From Zingiber officinale (taxonomy: Eukaryota > Streptophyta > Magnoliopsida > Zingiberales > Zingiberaceae): a stretch of 64,000 nucleotides of DNA. Each line of letters opens with the position of its first letter. Within the stretch, counting starts at the first letter, position 1. The notes under the pieces are model-generated. The model ran no database searches. It saw only the letters and a program-made list of their open reading frames with translations, and was not told the DNA's origin. This document shows, piece after piece, positions 11,251-22,098 of the stretch. The stretch spans positions 26,418,492-26,482,491 of the forward strand of contig NC_056004.1 of assembly GCF_018446385.1 (NCBI RefSeq), read 5' to 3'. The translations under genes and the position numbers were made by a program.

Positions 11251-12628
11251 CTAAGGTGGCATGCCGCTGCTCGAGGATGGATAGCCCGGGAAATCCTGCA
11301 GAGGTGGGTATCTGGTCATCCATCCCATAATCGCCTGATGTGTCGCCAACTGCTGACTACGTAGATCATTGTAGCACTGGTCAATCCGAACGCGCGGCCC
11401 GTGGAGCTCAGCAACCAGCAGCTCATCGTGTCGATCAATGCGACTCTCCAGCTCGGCGATCTGCCAGCGTAGATCAGGATATGCCTCTCCATCGTCAGCA
11501 GCAGTAGCAGGAGGAGCAGCAACAGGCGCAGCAGCAACCTGTCGTGGAGGTCCCCGTGGCAACTCACCTAGAGCTCTCCCATCCTTCCACCGAACGTCCC
11601 TATCCTGTCCTATGATGCCAGACTTGGAAAATGCCCGTTTCCCAAGTATGCAGTCCTGCCTAACCATCTTGACTATTCTACCCTTGGAGACATCAACCTG
11701 AAGGGTCTCGAGCCAATCTGTAATGATATGCCCATAAGGCATATAAACAGTGAAGCTGTTTAGCTCACTATAGGAAATGATTGAAGAGTAGATGCTGGAC
11801 ATGATGTCAAAGTCGAGACGCCGACGCAATCCATAAAGCATCAGACAATGATATGGTCGGATTTCAGACAAGGGTTTAGATGTGATTGGCAGAAGGCAGT
11901 TTGTGACAATCTTAAAGAGGATGTAATCGTGGGCAGATAATCTCAAGGCTGCAAAAGTAGGAAAATCAACATCTAATTCATCTAGCCCACCTGGTCTAGG
12001 ATGTCTGAAGAAATACTCATAAATAGAGTCAGATATGACATCAAAAGGTGAAGGTAAGGGGTCTGGTAAGTCAGGATATATCGAAAAGACATTTCCGGAA
12101 CACCTCCGGCAACCTAGATAGTCAAAGAAGGCTGAGAAACTGAAATCAAGAGTCCGCTTAGCAACTTTTGTTTTATAACTTACATCATTAGTTTGATGAA
12201 GATTGTCATAAAACTCCGATACTAAGTCATAATTGATATCTCGTTCTAAATAGACAAGTGTATCAAGTTTGTAGTAGGCAATGATTTCTGACACAGTTGG
12301 ACAAAATTCGTCCATGAATTTTCGATCCACAGACCTACAAGGGAGTAATTTAAAGGTTCTTTGTCTAAAGGCTTCCTCAAACTGGTGGTTTGGAAATCTC
12401 CCAGAGACAGATGGTTGAGGTCGAGAGGGAGCCTTAGACTTAGACTTCTCAGGTGACTTAGAGGTCCCCTCACCCACTTGTTTCTTCCTAAGGTGTAACA
12501 ATGTGATCCAATAGGGCAAGTAAGTGAGCACCGGAGCCACCAACACCCGAAACAAAAAGCACAGATATGGTGAGAAATGAAACTGAAATGCCAAGTTCTA
12601 GAGAAGTATGGAGTTACCTTGGTGCCAT
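11251..12628 (-). CDS. Y extra ORF, spliced; putative plant transposon protein
   Basis: The continuous frame 12594-11251 codes 447 codons, but its first 36 are an unlikely hydrophobic stretch. Upstream, ATG GCA CCA AG (12628-12618) is followed by GTAACT, and the frame has ACACCTTAG before exon 2 at 12487. Joining across this 130-bp intron gives MAPRKKQVGEGTSKSPEKSK, a basic, nuclear-type start, and a protein of about 415 aa. The central part (for example LVSEFYDNLHQ and FSAFFDYLG) resembles the plant Transposase_32 / putative plant transposon protein domain seen in extra ORFs of retrotransposons. The C-terminus is Pro/Ala-rich, then coiled-coil-like (LRWQIAELESRIDRHDELL). It lies downstream of pol on the same strand, preceded by its own palindrome array. 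Function unknown; the domain name is from recall. Confidence 0.75.
12618..12628 (-). CDS. Predicted exon 1 of the Y extra ORF
   Basis: Eleven bases, ATGGCACCAAG, followed by the donor GTAACTCC. The intron is 12617-12488 and the acceptor TTAG precedes GAAGAAACAAG at 12487. The upstream leader is CT-rich on the minus strand, as in plant 5' leaders. The splice call is inference. Confidence 0.65.
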
Positions 12629-12784
12629 TGAAGTATCTTTTGGCTAGGGCTTTGGCTAGGGTTCCGGCGTGCAAAGAGAAGAGAAGAAGTGAGGTGTAGG
12701 GAAGAGTCGGCTAGGGCTTGCGTGAAAAGGGAAAAGAAAGGATCGGGAAGTTTTAAGGGAGATGGGTGTCCAAGTGTCGAAATG

Positions 12785-13150
12785 ATCGGACGGTTGTCCG
12801 ATCAGGAGACATCAGGAGCCTCCTGATCGGTCCCTGGACCGATCCGGGAACCTCCTGATCGGTATGTAGATCGATCAGGAGACGATCAGTACTCGCTGAT
12901 CGGTCCCTGGACCGATCAGGGAACTTCCTGATCGGTCTGGAGACCGATCAGAAAATGATCAGTAGCGGGCTCTGCGTGCCAGGCTGACCTGATCGGTCCC
13001 CGGACCGATCAGGTAACTCTTCCTGGCGTACAAAACGAACCTAATCGGTCCCTGGACCGATCATATTACAAACAGAAGGGTGGAGAGATTTTTGGATCGG
13101 TCGACAGACCGATCCACCTTCTCCTGATCGGCCTGTAGATCGATCAGTGT
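12785..13150. promoter_or_regulatory. Internal GATCGGTC palindrome array in Y
   Basis: About eight imperfect inverted repeats of the form GATCGGTCC-(short loop)-GGACCGATC lie 150-520 bp upstream of the extra ORF ATG. They are the same kind as in Y's own U3. A TATA-like CTTAAAAC is on the minus strand near 12750-12758, followed by a CT-rich leader. The layout copies the LTR promoter, suggesting an internal promoter for the extra ORF. This is inference from arrangement only. Confidence 0.55.
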
Positions 13151-13816
13151 CTGATACTTAAATTACTCCAGTAATTTCAGTAATTGAAATTTGTAGAGAT
13201 GTTCGATAATTCGTAGAAGTTTCTCCAGGAAAACTTCCAAGTTCAGTACCTAGAACCTGAAGAATCTACAAGCATACCTATTTCCTAAAGATTATGGTCT
13301 GAAATTGTTTATAACCCAAAAGTTTCAGATATTTAGAAAAGCAGACAACTCAAGGCTTGAAAACTGAAATTTTTGACCTTGTTATGTTCAGTTTCAAGTT
13401 TGTCAAAATATAACCAAATTACTATCATTATATCAAGGACTTGTCCTAGTTTCAATCAAAATCATCAAAGGTATCAAACAGTCCATCAACCAACGTTACA
13501 TAATTTCTTGGTAAAGGTCCAACCAAGTTTCCTTGGTTGGAATATATGAGTAAGATCTAGGAACCAAATACACTTGAATTATGTAATGGTCTTCCCCATA
13601 GTCAATTTATGTCTCTTCAACCTAATTATTCAAGGGATGCATGATACATTTTGAATAATTCGGCTGATCCTAGCATCTCACCCCATTTCTAGCAAACAAA
13701 AATCATTTGTTAACCTTATAGTTTGTGTGAGATGTTCCCAAGTTGCCCAAATTAATTTCCCTTTTTTTTCTTATCGTTTTAATTGTCCTTATTGATCATG
13801 ATGGGGTCCCAATGGC

Positions 13817-14719
13817 TTATTGAGCCAAACACATTCCCAATTCTCTCCTCAAATGACTAAATTCATTTTTCGGAAGAGGTTTGGTGAAAATATCGGCTAG
13901 GTTTGACTTTGACTCAACATAGGTGAGTGCAATGTCTCCCCTAGCTACGTGATCTCTAATGAAGTGGTGACGCACTTCAATATGTTTGGTCCTTGAATGA
14001 TAGACTGGGTTTTTTGTTAGGTTTATTGTGCTGATGTTGTCACACAACACTTGCACTCCCTTATACGAAAGTCCATAATCTTCTAGAGTATGGATCATCC
14101 ACAACAATTGTGATACACTCTCTCCCATGGCAATGTATTCAGCTTCGGTCGTGGAGAGAGCAACGCAATGTTGCTTCCGACTTGACCAACTAACCAATGA
14201 TGAACCTAAAAATTGGCAACCTCCACTAGTGCTTTTCCGATCCAATTTGCACCCAGCATAATCAGAGTCGGTATAACCTATCAAGTCAAAAGACTCCGTA
14301 CGAGGGTACCATAGACCTACTCTAATTGTGCCCTTAAGGTATATCAGAATTCTCTTAACTGCAATTAAATGAGATTCCTTGGCACATACTTGATATCTAG
14401 GGCACATGCCCACAGCAAAAAGTATGTCCGGTCGACTAGCTGTGAGATATAGAAGACTACCGATCATGCTTCTATATTGCGTTAGATCAACTGGTTTTCC
14501 ATTCTCATCATTGTCAAGGCGAGTGTTCGTCGCCATTGGAGTGGATACTTCCTTAGAGTCACTCATTTTGAATTTCTTGAGCATCTCTTGAGTGTACTTC
14601 GTCTGATGGACATAAATGACATCTCGAGTTTGTTTGATTTCAAGTCCAAGGAAGAATGTCAATTCTCCCACCAGACTCATCTCAAACTCACTTTCCATGT
14701 GAGTGATAAATTCATTCAA
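13817..14719 (-). CDS. Y pol, C-terminal RT and RNase H part
   Basis: A 300-codon frame continues pol after an in-frame TAA at 14737-14735. It starts with the RT connection region (NEFITHMESEFEMSLVGELT, then FFLGLEIKQ), followed by SRPDILFAVGMC and the Ty1/copia RNase H: TDSDYAGCKLDRKSTSGGCQ with its catalytic Asp, WSSRKQHCVALSTTEAEY with the Glu, LLCDN-type strand VQVLCDNIS, and a final HIEVRHHFIRD and SNLADIFTKPLP, the usual copia terminus. The length fits an intact C-terminus. Its own start codon is irrelevant; it was translated as part of the polyprotein. Confidence 0.92.
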   Translation of the reverse strand: MNEFITHMESEFEMSLVGELTFFLGLEIKQTRDVIYVHQTKYTQEMLKKFKMSDSKEVSTPMATNTRLDNDENGKPVDLTQYRSMIGSLLYLTASRPDILFAVGMCPRYQVCAKESHLIAVKRILIYLKGTIRVGLWYPRTESFDLIGYTDSDYAGCKLDRKSTSGGCQFLGSSLVSWSSRKQHCVALSTTEAEYIAMGESVSQLLWMIHTLEDYGLSYKGVQVLCDNISTINLTKNPVYHSRTKHIEVRHHFIRDHVARGDIALTYVESKSNLADIFTKPLPKNEFSHLRRELGMCLAQ

Positions 14720-14734
14720 GTAGCCCTTGTTATT

Positions 14735-16957
14735 TTAGCCACAAATTATGTCATCGACATATACCTGGGCTACAAATATGTTTTCACCATCTCTACGCAG
14801 GAATAGTGTTGGGTCTATTTGACCTCTTACAAAACCCTTTTCTAGTAAGTAGGTTGACAGCCTTTCGTACCAAGCTCGAGGTGCTTGTTTAAGCCCATAC
14901 AGAGCTTTCTTGAGCTTGTACACGTGGTTTGGAACTTCGGTATTCACAAACCCCGGTGGTTGTTCAACATAAACCTCTTCTTTAATGAAACCGTTTAAGA
15001 AGGTCGATTTGACGTCCATTTGATAGAGCTTTAAGCCTCTATGTGCAGCAAAAGCTAGCATTAAACGAATGGACTCTAGTCGGGCCACAGGAGCATAAGT
15101 CTCATCATAATCGAGGCCTTCGACTTGACTATAGCCCTTGGCTACAAGTCTTTCCTTGTTTCTTACGATTTCTCCCTTTTGGTTTAACTTATTTTTGAAG
15201 ACCCATTTGGTTCCAATAATGGTGGTCTTCTTAGGTCTAGGAACTAAGTCCCACACTTGGCTCCTTTCAAATTGACCTAACTCATCTTGCATAGCTATAA
15301 TCCAATCAGGATCGTGTAATGCCTCATCAACTAGTTTTGGTTTGATTTCTGAGATCAAGGCGACCTCATTAGACTCATTTCTAAAGAATGACCTAGTCCT
15401 AACCCCTTGTTGAATGTCTCCCACAATCTGGTCTTGGGGATGACTAGAGGCTATCCTAGATTGCCTTGGTGTTGGCGGTGCCTCATGAGTGGTCTCACTA
15501 GACACAGGCAAGAGCTCAGTATCAGGCAAAGGATCAGACTGACCCCTCTCTTGCCTTTGCTCATCATCATCGGAGTCAACTTCGACTCTTTCTATGTTTT
15601 GATCATTTAAACTTAGATTTCTAAGTTCAAATTGAATTTCTCCTACATCCCTTGATTGATCATTTGATTTAGGGATTTCTTCAAATGCTACATCCGAGGA
15701 CTCTTCAATCAATTTAGTCCTATTGTTGTAGACTCGATAGGCTTTGCTGGTGAGAGAGTACCCGACTAGTATCCCTTTGTCAGCCTTAGCCGTGAACTTT
15801 CCAAGATGATCCTTGGTGTTCAAGATAAACACCTTACAACCAAACACCCTAAGATGTTTGATTGTAGGGGGTTTTCCAAACCAGAGTTCATGAGGAGTCT
15901 TTCCTAAAAACCTATGTATCAAGACTCGATTTTGCACATAGCAAGCGGTATTTACCGCTTCAGCCCATAAGTAGCTCGGTAGTGAGTACTCATTGAGCAT
16001 GCTTCGTGCAGCCTCTTGCAAGACTCGGTTCTTTCTCTCCACAACCTCATTTTGTTGTGGGGTCCTTGGAGTAGAGAACTCATGTCTATATCCTTTTTCT
16101 TGACAAAATTCTAAAAATCTATGATTTTGAAATTCTCCACCATGATCACTTCTAATTGTTTTAATTGTTGTTGATTTTTCATTTTCAGTTCTTCTACAAA
16201 AGGAAACAAAAATATCTATGGTTTGATCCTTATTTTTCAAAAAGAAAGTCCATGTATATCTAGTAAAATCATCAATGATCACTAAGCAGTATCTACTTCC
16301 ATTCAATGAAATAACATTACTGCAATCAAACAAATCCATATGCAATAAATCTAAAGCAGTAGATGTACTTACAGCGCTTTTACCTTTATGAGCCGCTTTT
16401 GTTTGCTTACCCTTTTGACATGCATCACATAATTTTGTCTTTTGGTACTTGATGCTTGGTAAATCTCGCACTAATCCTTTGTTGGCCAGCTTTCGAATAT
16501 TCTTCATGTTCACATGGGCCAACCTCCTATGCCAAAGCCATGATTCTTCTTCTTTTGACATGAAATACTTAGCAGAGGCATTAGTAGCACTTTTAAATGA
16601 TACTTGATAAATGTTATCTACCCTTGTGCCTACTAGTACCGTGTCAAGTGTGTCAATGTGTTTGACCAGACATTGACTTGAATGAAACTCAATTGTGTAA
16701 CCCGTATCACACAATTGGCTGACACTTAGGAGATTAAAGGTCATCCCCTTGACTAGAAGGACATTTCTGATTTTGAGACATTCGGATATATGAATATCTC
16801 CAACTCCTATAACCTTAAGGCTACCATTATTACCAAAGGACACATTACCTCTATTTTTGTTTTGAAGGGTAGTAAAGAGTGACTTGTCCCCGGTCATGTG
16901 CTTGGAGCATCCACTATCAACAAACCAAGTTGATAGATGCTCCCCCTTGACAAATGC
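14735..16957 (-). CDS. Y pol: protease end, integrase and RT
   Basis: The frame opens after a TAG at 16960-16958 and runs to the TAA at 14735. Aspartic protease motif [12 protein letters not shown] is at about 16924-16889, upstream of the first Met at 16897. Counting from that Met: the GAG-pre-integrase HHCC zinc domain is at about 123-160 ([11 protein letters not shown] ... CDACQKGK). The integrase core has D188, D251 (IRSDHGGEF) and E287 (VVERKNR), giving D,D35E. RT occupies about 560-720 ([36 protein letters not shown]) and ends with the catalytic YVDD at 713-716 just before the stop. It acts in the virus-like particle and at integration. All key residues are present, so only the stop codons disable it. 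Confidence 0.93.
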   Translation of the reverse strand, partial: AFVKGEHLSTWFVDSGCSKHMTGDKSLFTTLQNKNRGNVSFGNNGSLKVIGVGDIHISECLKIRNVLLVKGMTFNLLSVSQLCDTGYTIEFHSSQCLVKHIDTLDTVLVGTRVDNIYQVSFKSATNASAKYFMSKEEESWLWHRRLAHVNMKNIRKLANKGLVRDLPSIKYQKTKLCDACQKGKQTKAAHKGKSAVSTSTALDLLHMDLFDCSNVISLNGSRYCLVIIDDFTRYTWTFFLKNKDQTIDIFVSFCRRTENEKSTTIKTIRSDHGGEFQNHRFLEFCQEKGYRHEFSTPRTPQQNEVVERKNRVLQEAARSMLNEYSLPSYLWAEAVNTACYVQNRVLIHRFLGKTPHELWFGKPPTIKHLRVFGCKVFILNTKDHLGKFTAKADKGILVGYSLTSKAYRVYNNRTKLIEESSDVAFEEIPKSNDQSRDVGEIQFELRNLSLNDQNIERVEVDSDDDEQRQERGQSDPLPDTELLPVSSETTHEAPPTPRQSRIASSHPQDQIVGDIQQGVRTRSFFRNESNEVALISEIKPKLVDEALHDPDWIIAMQDELGQFERSQVWDLVPRPKKTTIIGTKWVFKNKLNQKGEIVRNKERLVAKGYSQVEGLDYDETYAPVARLESIRLMLAFAAHRGLKLYQMDVKSTFLNGFIKEEVYVEQPPGFVNTEVPNHVYKLKKALYGLKQAPRAWYERLSTYLLEKGFVRGQIDPTLFLRRDGENIFVAQVYVDDIICG

Positions 16958-18547
16958 CTACAAGACACGAAAGATAGATGTTTTAGGTACCCAAATCTTA
17001 GGACCTAATGCATCTACAATGAAGGACCTAGGAATCCATGCCTTGGTCACACCCTTCCTAGTCTCATGAACCCTAGAAGCATGTGATCTATGAAATTGGG
17101 TTCTAGACACTAAGGAAATGAAACTAGACTCCTTAGGTTGATATCCTAACCCAGCCTTGTTGTAGACCGCCCTTTGGGCATTTAGAATCATATCTAAGGT
17201 CTTAGAGCTAGTTGAGAATTTCTCAAGCATTTTCTTGAGTTTCTCAACTTCACTCTTTAAGGCCTTGTTTTCATCCTCAAGAAGCTCTTGATGTAGGTCA
17301 TCAACCTCATCTTCCCTAAGAGTCTTCAAGTGTTCTACTTCATCTTTTAATGATTTAATTTCTGTTTTTGATTTCTTAAGCAAAGTAGATAAATGTGCAA
17401 TAGTTTTATAGCATTTTTCTAAGTGAGGAGAAGTTACCTCTTCATCATCCGAAGATGATGAAGCCGTGGTTGATGTATCCCTTCCGGAGTCCGATTCCTC
17501 CCTTGCCATGAGTGCTAATTGACGAGTGCTTTTCTCCTTCTCTTCCTCCGATGAGCTTGAGGAGGATTCATCCCAAGAAGCTTTGAGAGCTTTCTTCTTC
17601 TTGGCCCTTTCTTCCTTCTTCTTGAGTTTTGGACACTCGCTCCGATAGTGTCCTTTCTTGCTACACTCATAACACGTAACATTAGTCTTATCAGTATTTT
17701 GATCAATCGACTTACCTTTCCCTTTGTATCTCCGGCTCCTTCTCATGATTCTTCTTACGAAGTTGGCCATCTCGCTTGATGATGATCCTCCTTCATCATC
17801 GAACTCGGAGGAGGATGAGGATGTAGGAATTTCTTTCTCCTTCTTCTTTTCTTTCTTCCTTCTTCCATCCTTGCTCTTTTCTCCTGCAACTAAGGCAATA
17901 CCTTTCTCTTTTTGACCCTTGTTAGCAAGTTCATGAAGTTCCATTTCACAAAAGAATTCATCTAACTTAACAATTGAAAGGTCCTTGGAGACCTTGTAGG
18001 CATCTACCATAGATGACCACAAGGCATTCCTCGGAAAGGCTTTGAGAGCGTACCTTACGAGATCGTAATTCTCTACGCGTTCATCTACGGAATGAAGACC
18101 ATTGATGATCTCTTTGAACCTTCCGTGTAGTTCACTTACCGTTTCGTTCTCCTTCATGGTGAGATTTTGTAGTTGATTTAGGAACAAGTCTCTCTTGGCG
18201 ATCCGAGAGTTTCGGGTTCCTTCTTGGAGCTCAATGAGCTTGTTCCACAAATCTTTTGCACTCACAAATGGACCTACCTTGACAAGTTGATATTTGGCTA
18301 TCCCACATTGTAGAGTGACCACCGCCTTGGCATCGGCTTGTCCCTTGTGAGTTTGCTCGGTGGACCACCTCGACGATTCTAGTTCCTTACCTTCTTCGTC
18401 CTTCGGAGGTGTGAATACTTCCTTGACCGAGAACCACATGGAGATATCGGTCTTGAGATAATACTCCATACGGCTCTTCCAATATTGGAAGTCCGCTCCG
18501 TCGAAGTAGGGTGGACGATTGGTGCTGAAACCTTCCTTCATAGCCAT
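16958..18547 (-). CDS. Y gag (capsid/nucleocapsid polyprotein)
   Basis: 529 aa. The N-terminal half is UBN2-type copia gag (PYFDGADFQYWKSRMEYYL at about 13-31; LWNKLIELQEG; LFLNQLQNLTMKENETV). A basic linker precedes a single CCHC knuckle C292-X2-C295-X4-H300-X4-C305. The C-terminal third is acidic, then a coiled coil (about 385-450, many KSEVEKLKKMLEK-type heptads). It assembles particles and binds the element RNA. The ATG at 18547 lies 43 bases downstream of the primer-binding site. Its end is in frame with pol, separated only by one TAG codon, so gag-pol is a single frame in this lineage. Confidence 0.93.
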   Translation of the reverse strand: MAMKEGFSTNRPPYFDGADFQYWKSRMEYYLKTDISMWFSVKEVFTPPKDEEGKELESSRWSTEQTHKGQADAKAVVTLQCGIAKYQLVKVGPFVSAKDLWNKLIELQEGTRNSRIAKRDLFLNQLQNLTMKENETVSELHGRFKEIINGLHSVDERVENYDLVRYALKAFPRNALWSSMVDAYKVSKDLSIVKLDEFFCEMELHELANKGQKEKGIALVAGEKSKDGRRKKEKKKEKEIPTSSSSSEFDDEGGSSSSEMANFVRRIMRRSRRYKGKGKSIDQNTDKTNVTCYECSKKGHYRSECPKLKKKEERAKKKKALKASWDESSSSSSEEEKEKSTRQLALMAREESDSGRDTSTTASSSSDDEEVTSPHLEKCYKTIAHLSTLLKKSKTEIKSLKDEVEHLKTLREDEVDDLHQELLEDENKALKSEVEKLKKMLEKFSTSSKTLDMILNAQRAVYNKAGLGYQPKESSFISLVSRTQFHRSHASRVHETRKGVTKAWIPRSFIVDALGPKIWVPKTSIFRVL

Positions 18548-18589
18548 CTTCTTGCTCTTTAGGGTGTTAATCCGGATGAAGAGCGCCTT

Positions 18590-18601
18590 GCTCTGATACC
18601 A
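18590..18601 (-). other. Y primer-binding site
   Basis: The minus strand reads TGGTATCAGAGC, two bases after the 5' LTR. It matches initiator tRNA-Met, as in most plant copia elements. Confidence 0.92.
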
Positions 18602-18603
18602 CT

Positions 18604-20372
18604 TGTTAGGACCTTCGGATGGCTAGAGAGGGGGGGGGGGGTGAATAGCCTCCACTAAAACTCAGTCAATTTCCTCACAAAATCTTGTTAGCACAGCGGA
18701 AATAAATAAAAAGAAAACTGGTGCAAGGAAAGAAAACACAACCCACAGATTACACAAGTATGTACGAGGTTCGGGGATAACTTGCCCCTACTCCTCGAAC
18801 AAAATCCCTTGATCTTTCGGTAGATCACACCCCGGACAAATTCTGGCTAAGTATTTCTCCTTCTCGGTGGAGTAACCTCTCCACAAAGTCACAGAAATGA
18901 TTTGAAATGAAGCACAAGACTTACAGAGTTTTGTGGCTGACAGAATGAACAAATGAACTTACAGCCACGAAGCACAACGCAAAGACAGAAGGAATTCCTC
19001 GGCCAAGAGCTCAACAATACACAGCCTCTTGCTTCGATTCACAGAGAATTTCAAAAACCTTTCGTTACCAAAAACCTCTCTTCTTCCTTCTTCTTATCCC
19101 TCTGCTTTCTCACTGTCTTCAGCCAGAGCCGAATCGTTGTCACCTGTATCGAATCACTGCGATCAACTCAAGCTTCGCCAATCACTCTTCCTCCTCATCT
19201 GGTTCTCTGAACTCACACCAATACCATCCATGGTCTTCACTGGTGTCTCTGAGCTCGAACCAATAAGCAAGAATCAAGCTGTCGCAGCCAATGAACATTG
19301 ACGCTCGAATTGCACCACTTGCAGTGAAACACAGCAGAAAGGATACTTAGTCTTATTCTTCTGATGGAGCTTAATTTGAAATTAAGCACTGGCACGACAC
19401 CTGCAACCTGTAACTAAAAAATCTCACAACAGATGATTTGATCAGGTGAATCAGAAATCGCAGAGAAACAGCAGAAGAGAAACAACATTGTTGTGGATCG
19501 GTCTATAGACCAATCCATAGCCTTCCGGACCGATCAGGACACACCCTGATCGGTCTGGGATGATTCTGATCGGTCTGTGGACCGATCCCCCCTATCTCTT
19601 TGAATCCCATCGCATCCTTCTGATCGGTCCAGGTCCCGATCTGATAGCCCACAAATTGCTTCTGATCGGTCACCAGACCGATCAGATAGTCCACAGATTG
19701 TTTCTGTGTGGTTACTGATCAGTCACGAGACCGATCAGATAATCCACAGATTGCTTCTGTGTGGTTACTGATCGGTCACGAGATCGATCAGTTCACTTAA
19801 GGTATCACTGGATCGGTCTGTCGACCGATCCAGTCAACCGAAATATCACTGGATCGGTCAACAGACCGATCCAATGTCCCTGTGTTAGTTTTAGAGCCTC
19901 CCAGCCCTAAACCCTAACGTCTTTCTGGTCCAGAGAACGAGCTACCAAGCCCTCTCTGACCTAGTCCGGAGAACGAGCTGCCGAGCCCTTTTCGACTTCG
20001 TCCGGTCCAGAGAACGAGCTACCGAGCCCTCTCTGACCTAGTCCGGAGAACGAGCTACCGAGCCCTCTCCGACTTCGTCCGGTCCAGAGAACGAGCTACC
20101 GAGCCCTCTCTGACCTAGTCCGGAGAACGAGCTGCCGAGCTCTCTCCGACTTCGTCCGGTCCAGAGAACGAGCTACCGAGCCCTCTCTGACCTAGTCCGG
20201 AGAACGAGCTGCCGAGCCCTCTCCGACTTCGCGAGCCAAGTATCCGTACTTGGACTTTTCCTCTTCACATGATCAACCTTGATCATTAATCAGTCTGAGT
20301 CTAATTAATATCTGATACAAACTTAAATCCGTGTCAACATCAAAACAACAGCCAGGTCAGACTGTATCAACA
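18604..20372 (-). repeat. Y 5' LTR
   Basis: Partner of 8949-10687, with the same order of GAGAACGAGCT tandem repeats (19935-20230), GATCGGTC palindromes (19495-19880) and TATA-like box. It differs from the partner by scattered substitutions, a longer G run at 18630-18641 and small repeat-number changes. Confidence 0.92.
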
Positions 20373-20559
20373 GTAACCTCTATAAAACCTTGTATCCACT
20401 AAGTCCACTTCTTATCCAAGTAATGGGCCAGACACAACCTTGCTTGGAGAAAGGGGACCGGCCAAGCATAAGCTTGGAGCCCAAGTAGTAGCCGGCCAAA
20501 CCATGCTTAGCGTCTAAGCATGGGATCGGCCACATAGGATTAAAGGGAGATTTTATTTT

Positions 20560-21160
20560 TGTTAAAATCTTTTCTTTTGTAGTCATTCATGAAAGAGATT
20601 TAAAAGAGAAATTTTATTTTTAAAATTTCCTTTTATAGTCATCTTCATGGTTTTAAAAAGAAAGTTTTAGATTTTAAAATCTTTCCTTTTATAGCTATCT
20701 ACAAAAGATTAAAGAGAGATTTTAATTTTGTTAAAATCTTTCCTTATTTATAGTTGTCTATAATGTTTAAAAGAAAGATTTTAATTTTTGATAAAACTCT
20801 CCTTTTTTGTAACCATGATTTAAAAAAAGAAGTTTTAATTAATCTTTCCTTTTTTGTAGTTGTCTACATGTTTTAAAAGAGAGAGATTAATTTTTAAAAC
20901 TTTCCTTTATTATCATGTGCAATAGGAAATTTAAAAAGAGAGATTTTAATTGTTATTAAAATTTCCTCTTTTAAAGGGAGACTACAAATAAGGAAGTTTT
21001 AATTATATTTAAAACTTTTCTTTTTGTAGACATCATGGTTTAAAAGGAAGCTTTAATTTTTTGTTGTAAATTTTTTTCCTTTTTAGACTCCATGATGTGG
21101 CCGACCATAGGAAGAAGAAAAGGAAATTTTAATTAAACTTTCCTTTTTTGCCAAGATCAA
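20560..21160 (+). repeat. AT-rich degenerate repeats inside T-family LTR
   Basis: Repeated AAGGAAATTTTAATT / AAAATCTTTCCTTTT blocks with interspersed short GC motifs. An equivalent stretch occurs in element T at 34040-34650 and 43000-43560. No gene is visible, and the frames around 21228-21549 are LTR sequence. Confidence 0.6.
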
Positions 21161-22098
21161 GGATTATAAAAGAGATGGAGAGGGTGCCTCATGAGATAAA
21201 CACAACCTAGGCTTTCTCCTCTCTTCATTGTGTGGTCAGCACCCTTATTGTTTCTTTAAGGGTCGGTGGCACACAAGCCTTGATTCCTTGGTGGCCGAAT
21301 CTCTTCCATGCTCTTCTCTTTTGTTTTTTTCCTTTAAGGCCGGCGGTTCTTCAAGCTTCATCATCTTGGTGGTCGGCTGCTTGGAGAGGAAGAAGAAGAG
21401 AAGAAAATTTCCTATTTTGGCATCCTTTGATGGCTCAAGAGTCTTGGAGAAGAAGAAGTGGTCCCGGTGGAATTCATCTTGGTAGATCGTCGCCCACACG
21501 ACGTCCAAGAGGAGGTGAGGAATATAACAGAAAATCAAGAGGTCTTTAGCTACAAGGAAAGGTATAACTAGTTGTCTTATTCCGCATCATGCTAGTTTTC
21601 TTTGTCTGGATTTTAAATTACCAAACACAAGAGGCTAACGATTCTAGGCAATCAAATTTATGTTTCAATTTTGTGTTTCTTTTGTTTTTCGATCTTGTGA
21701 TTCGATTGTTCTTATGGTTAAACCTAGGGTTACTATAAGGAGATTAAATATTAAATTTTGTTGAAAGGTTTTGTCTAGAAAGTGGTGGATGATCCTATAC
21801 CCAAGAAGGCCTAGTACCTCGCCATGTTTAACCTAGAAGTCGAACTCTGAAATAAATATTTAATTAACTTTGTAACATGGGTGGATTTGGATTAATAATA
21901 TTAAGCATCGTTTGCGATCCAAGTCTAAACCTCTAAGAACAGATAAGTTGAATTTGGAATCAATAATGTTAAGTTCTGTTTGCGATTCCAAATTTAATTT
22001 CTAAAGAACACAATAGGTTGTTAGGAAAGGTTCGGGACTTGTACAAAATTTTTGTACAGGGAACCAGTACGATATTCCGAGTAGCAACCAACAACCCG

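Larger units (their letters stand above)
8949..20372 (-). mobile_element. Y: complete Ty1/copia retrotransposon with extra ORF
   Basis: An 11.4-kb element bounded by TGTTAGGACC and TATCAACA, with the 5-bp duplication GTAAC at 8944-8948 and 20373-20377. LTRs are 8949-10687 and 18604-20372 (about 1.74 and 1.77 kb, visually almost identical, so insertion is fairly recent). The primer-binding site is at 18601-18590 and the polypurine tract at 10701-10688. The minus-strand order is gag (18547), pol (to 13817), a palindrome array, then an additional spliced ORF (12628-11251). The gag-pol frame runs for 1577 codons with only two in-frame stops, so this copy decayed only recently or uses readthrough at the first stop. 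Confidence 0.95.
6788..22093 (+). mobile_element. T1: solo LTR of the T family, twice interrupted
   Basis: Begins TGTTGGAATTTATAC at 6788 and ends CAACCAACA at 22093, flanked by ACCCG at 6783-6787 and 22094-22098. Its start matches the LTR start of element T read on the other strand (ACTAAAAGCCTAGCTTTT), and its end matches T's (GTACAAAATTTTTGTAC, then GAGTAGCAACCAACA). Removing X, Y and their duplications leaves about 2616 bp, close to the 2589 and 2592 bp LTRs of T. There is no internal domain, so this is a solo LTR left by LTR-LTR recombination. Its visible pieces are 6788-7634, 8896-8943 and 20378-22093. Confidence 0.92.
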
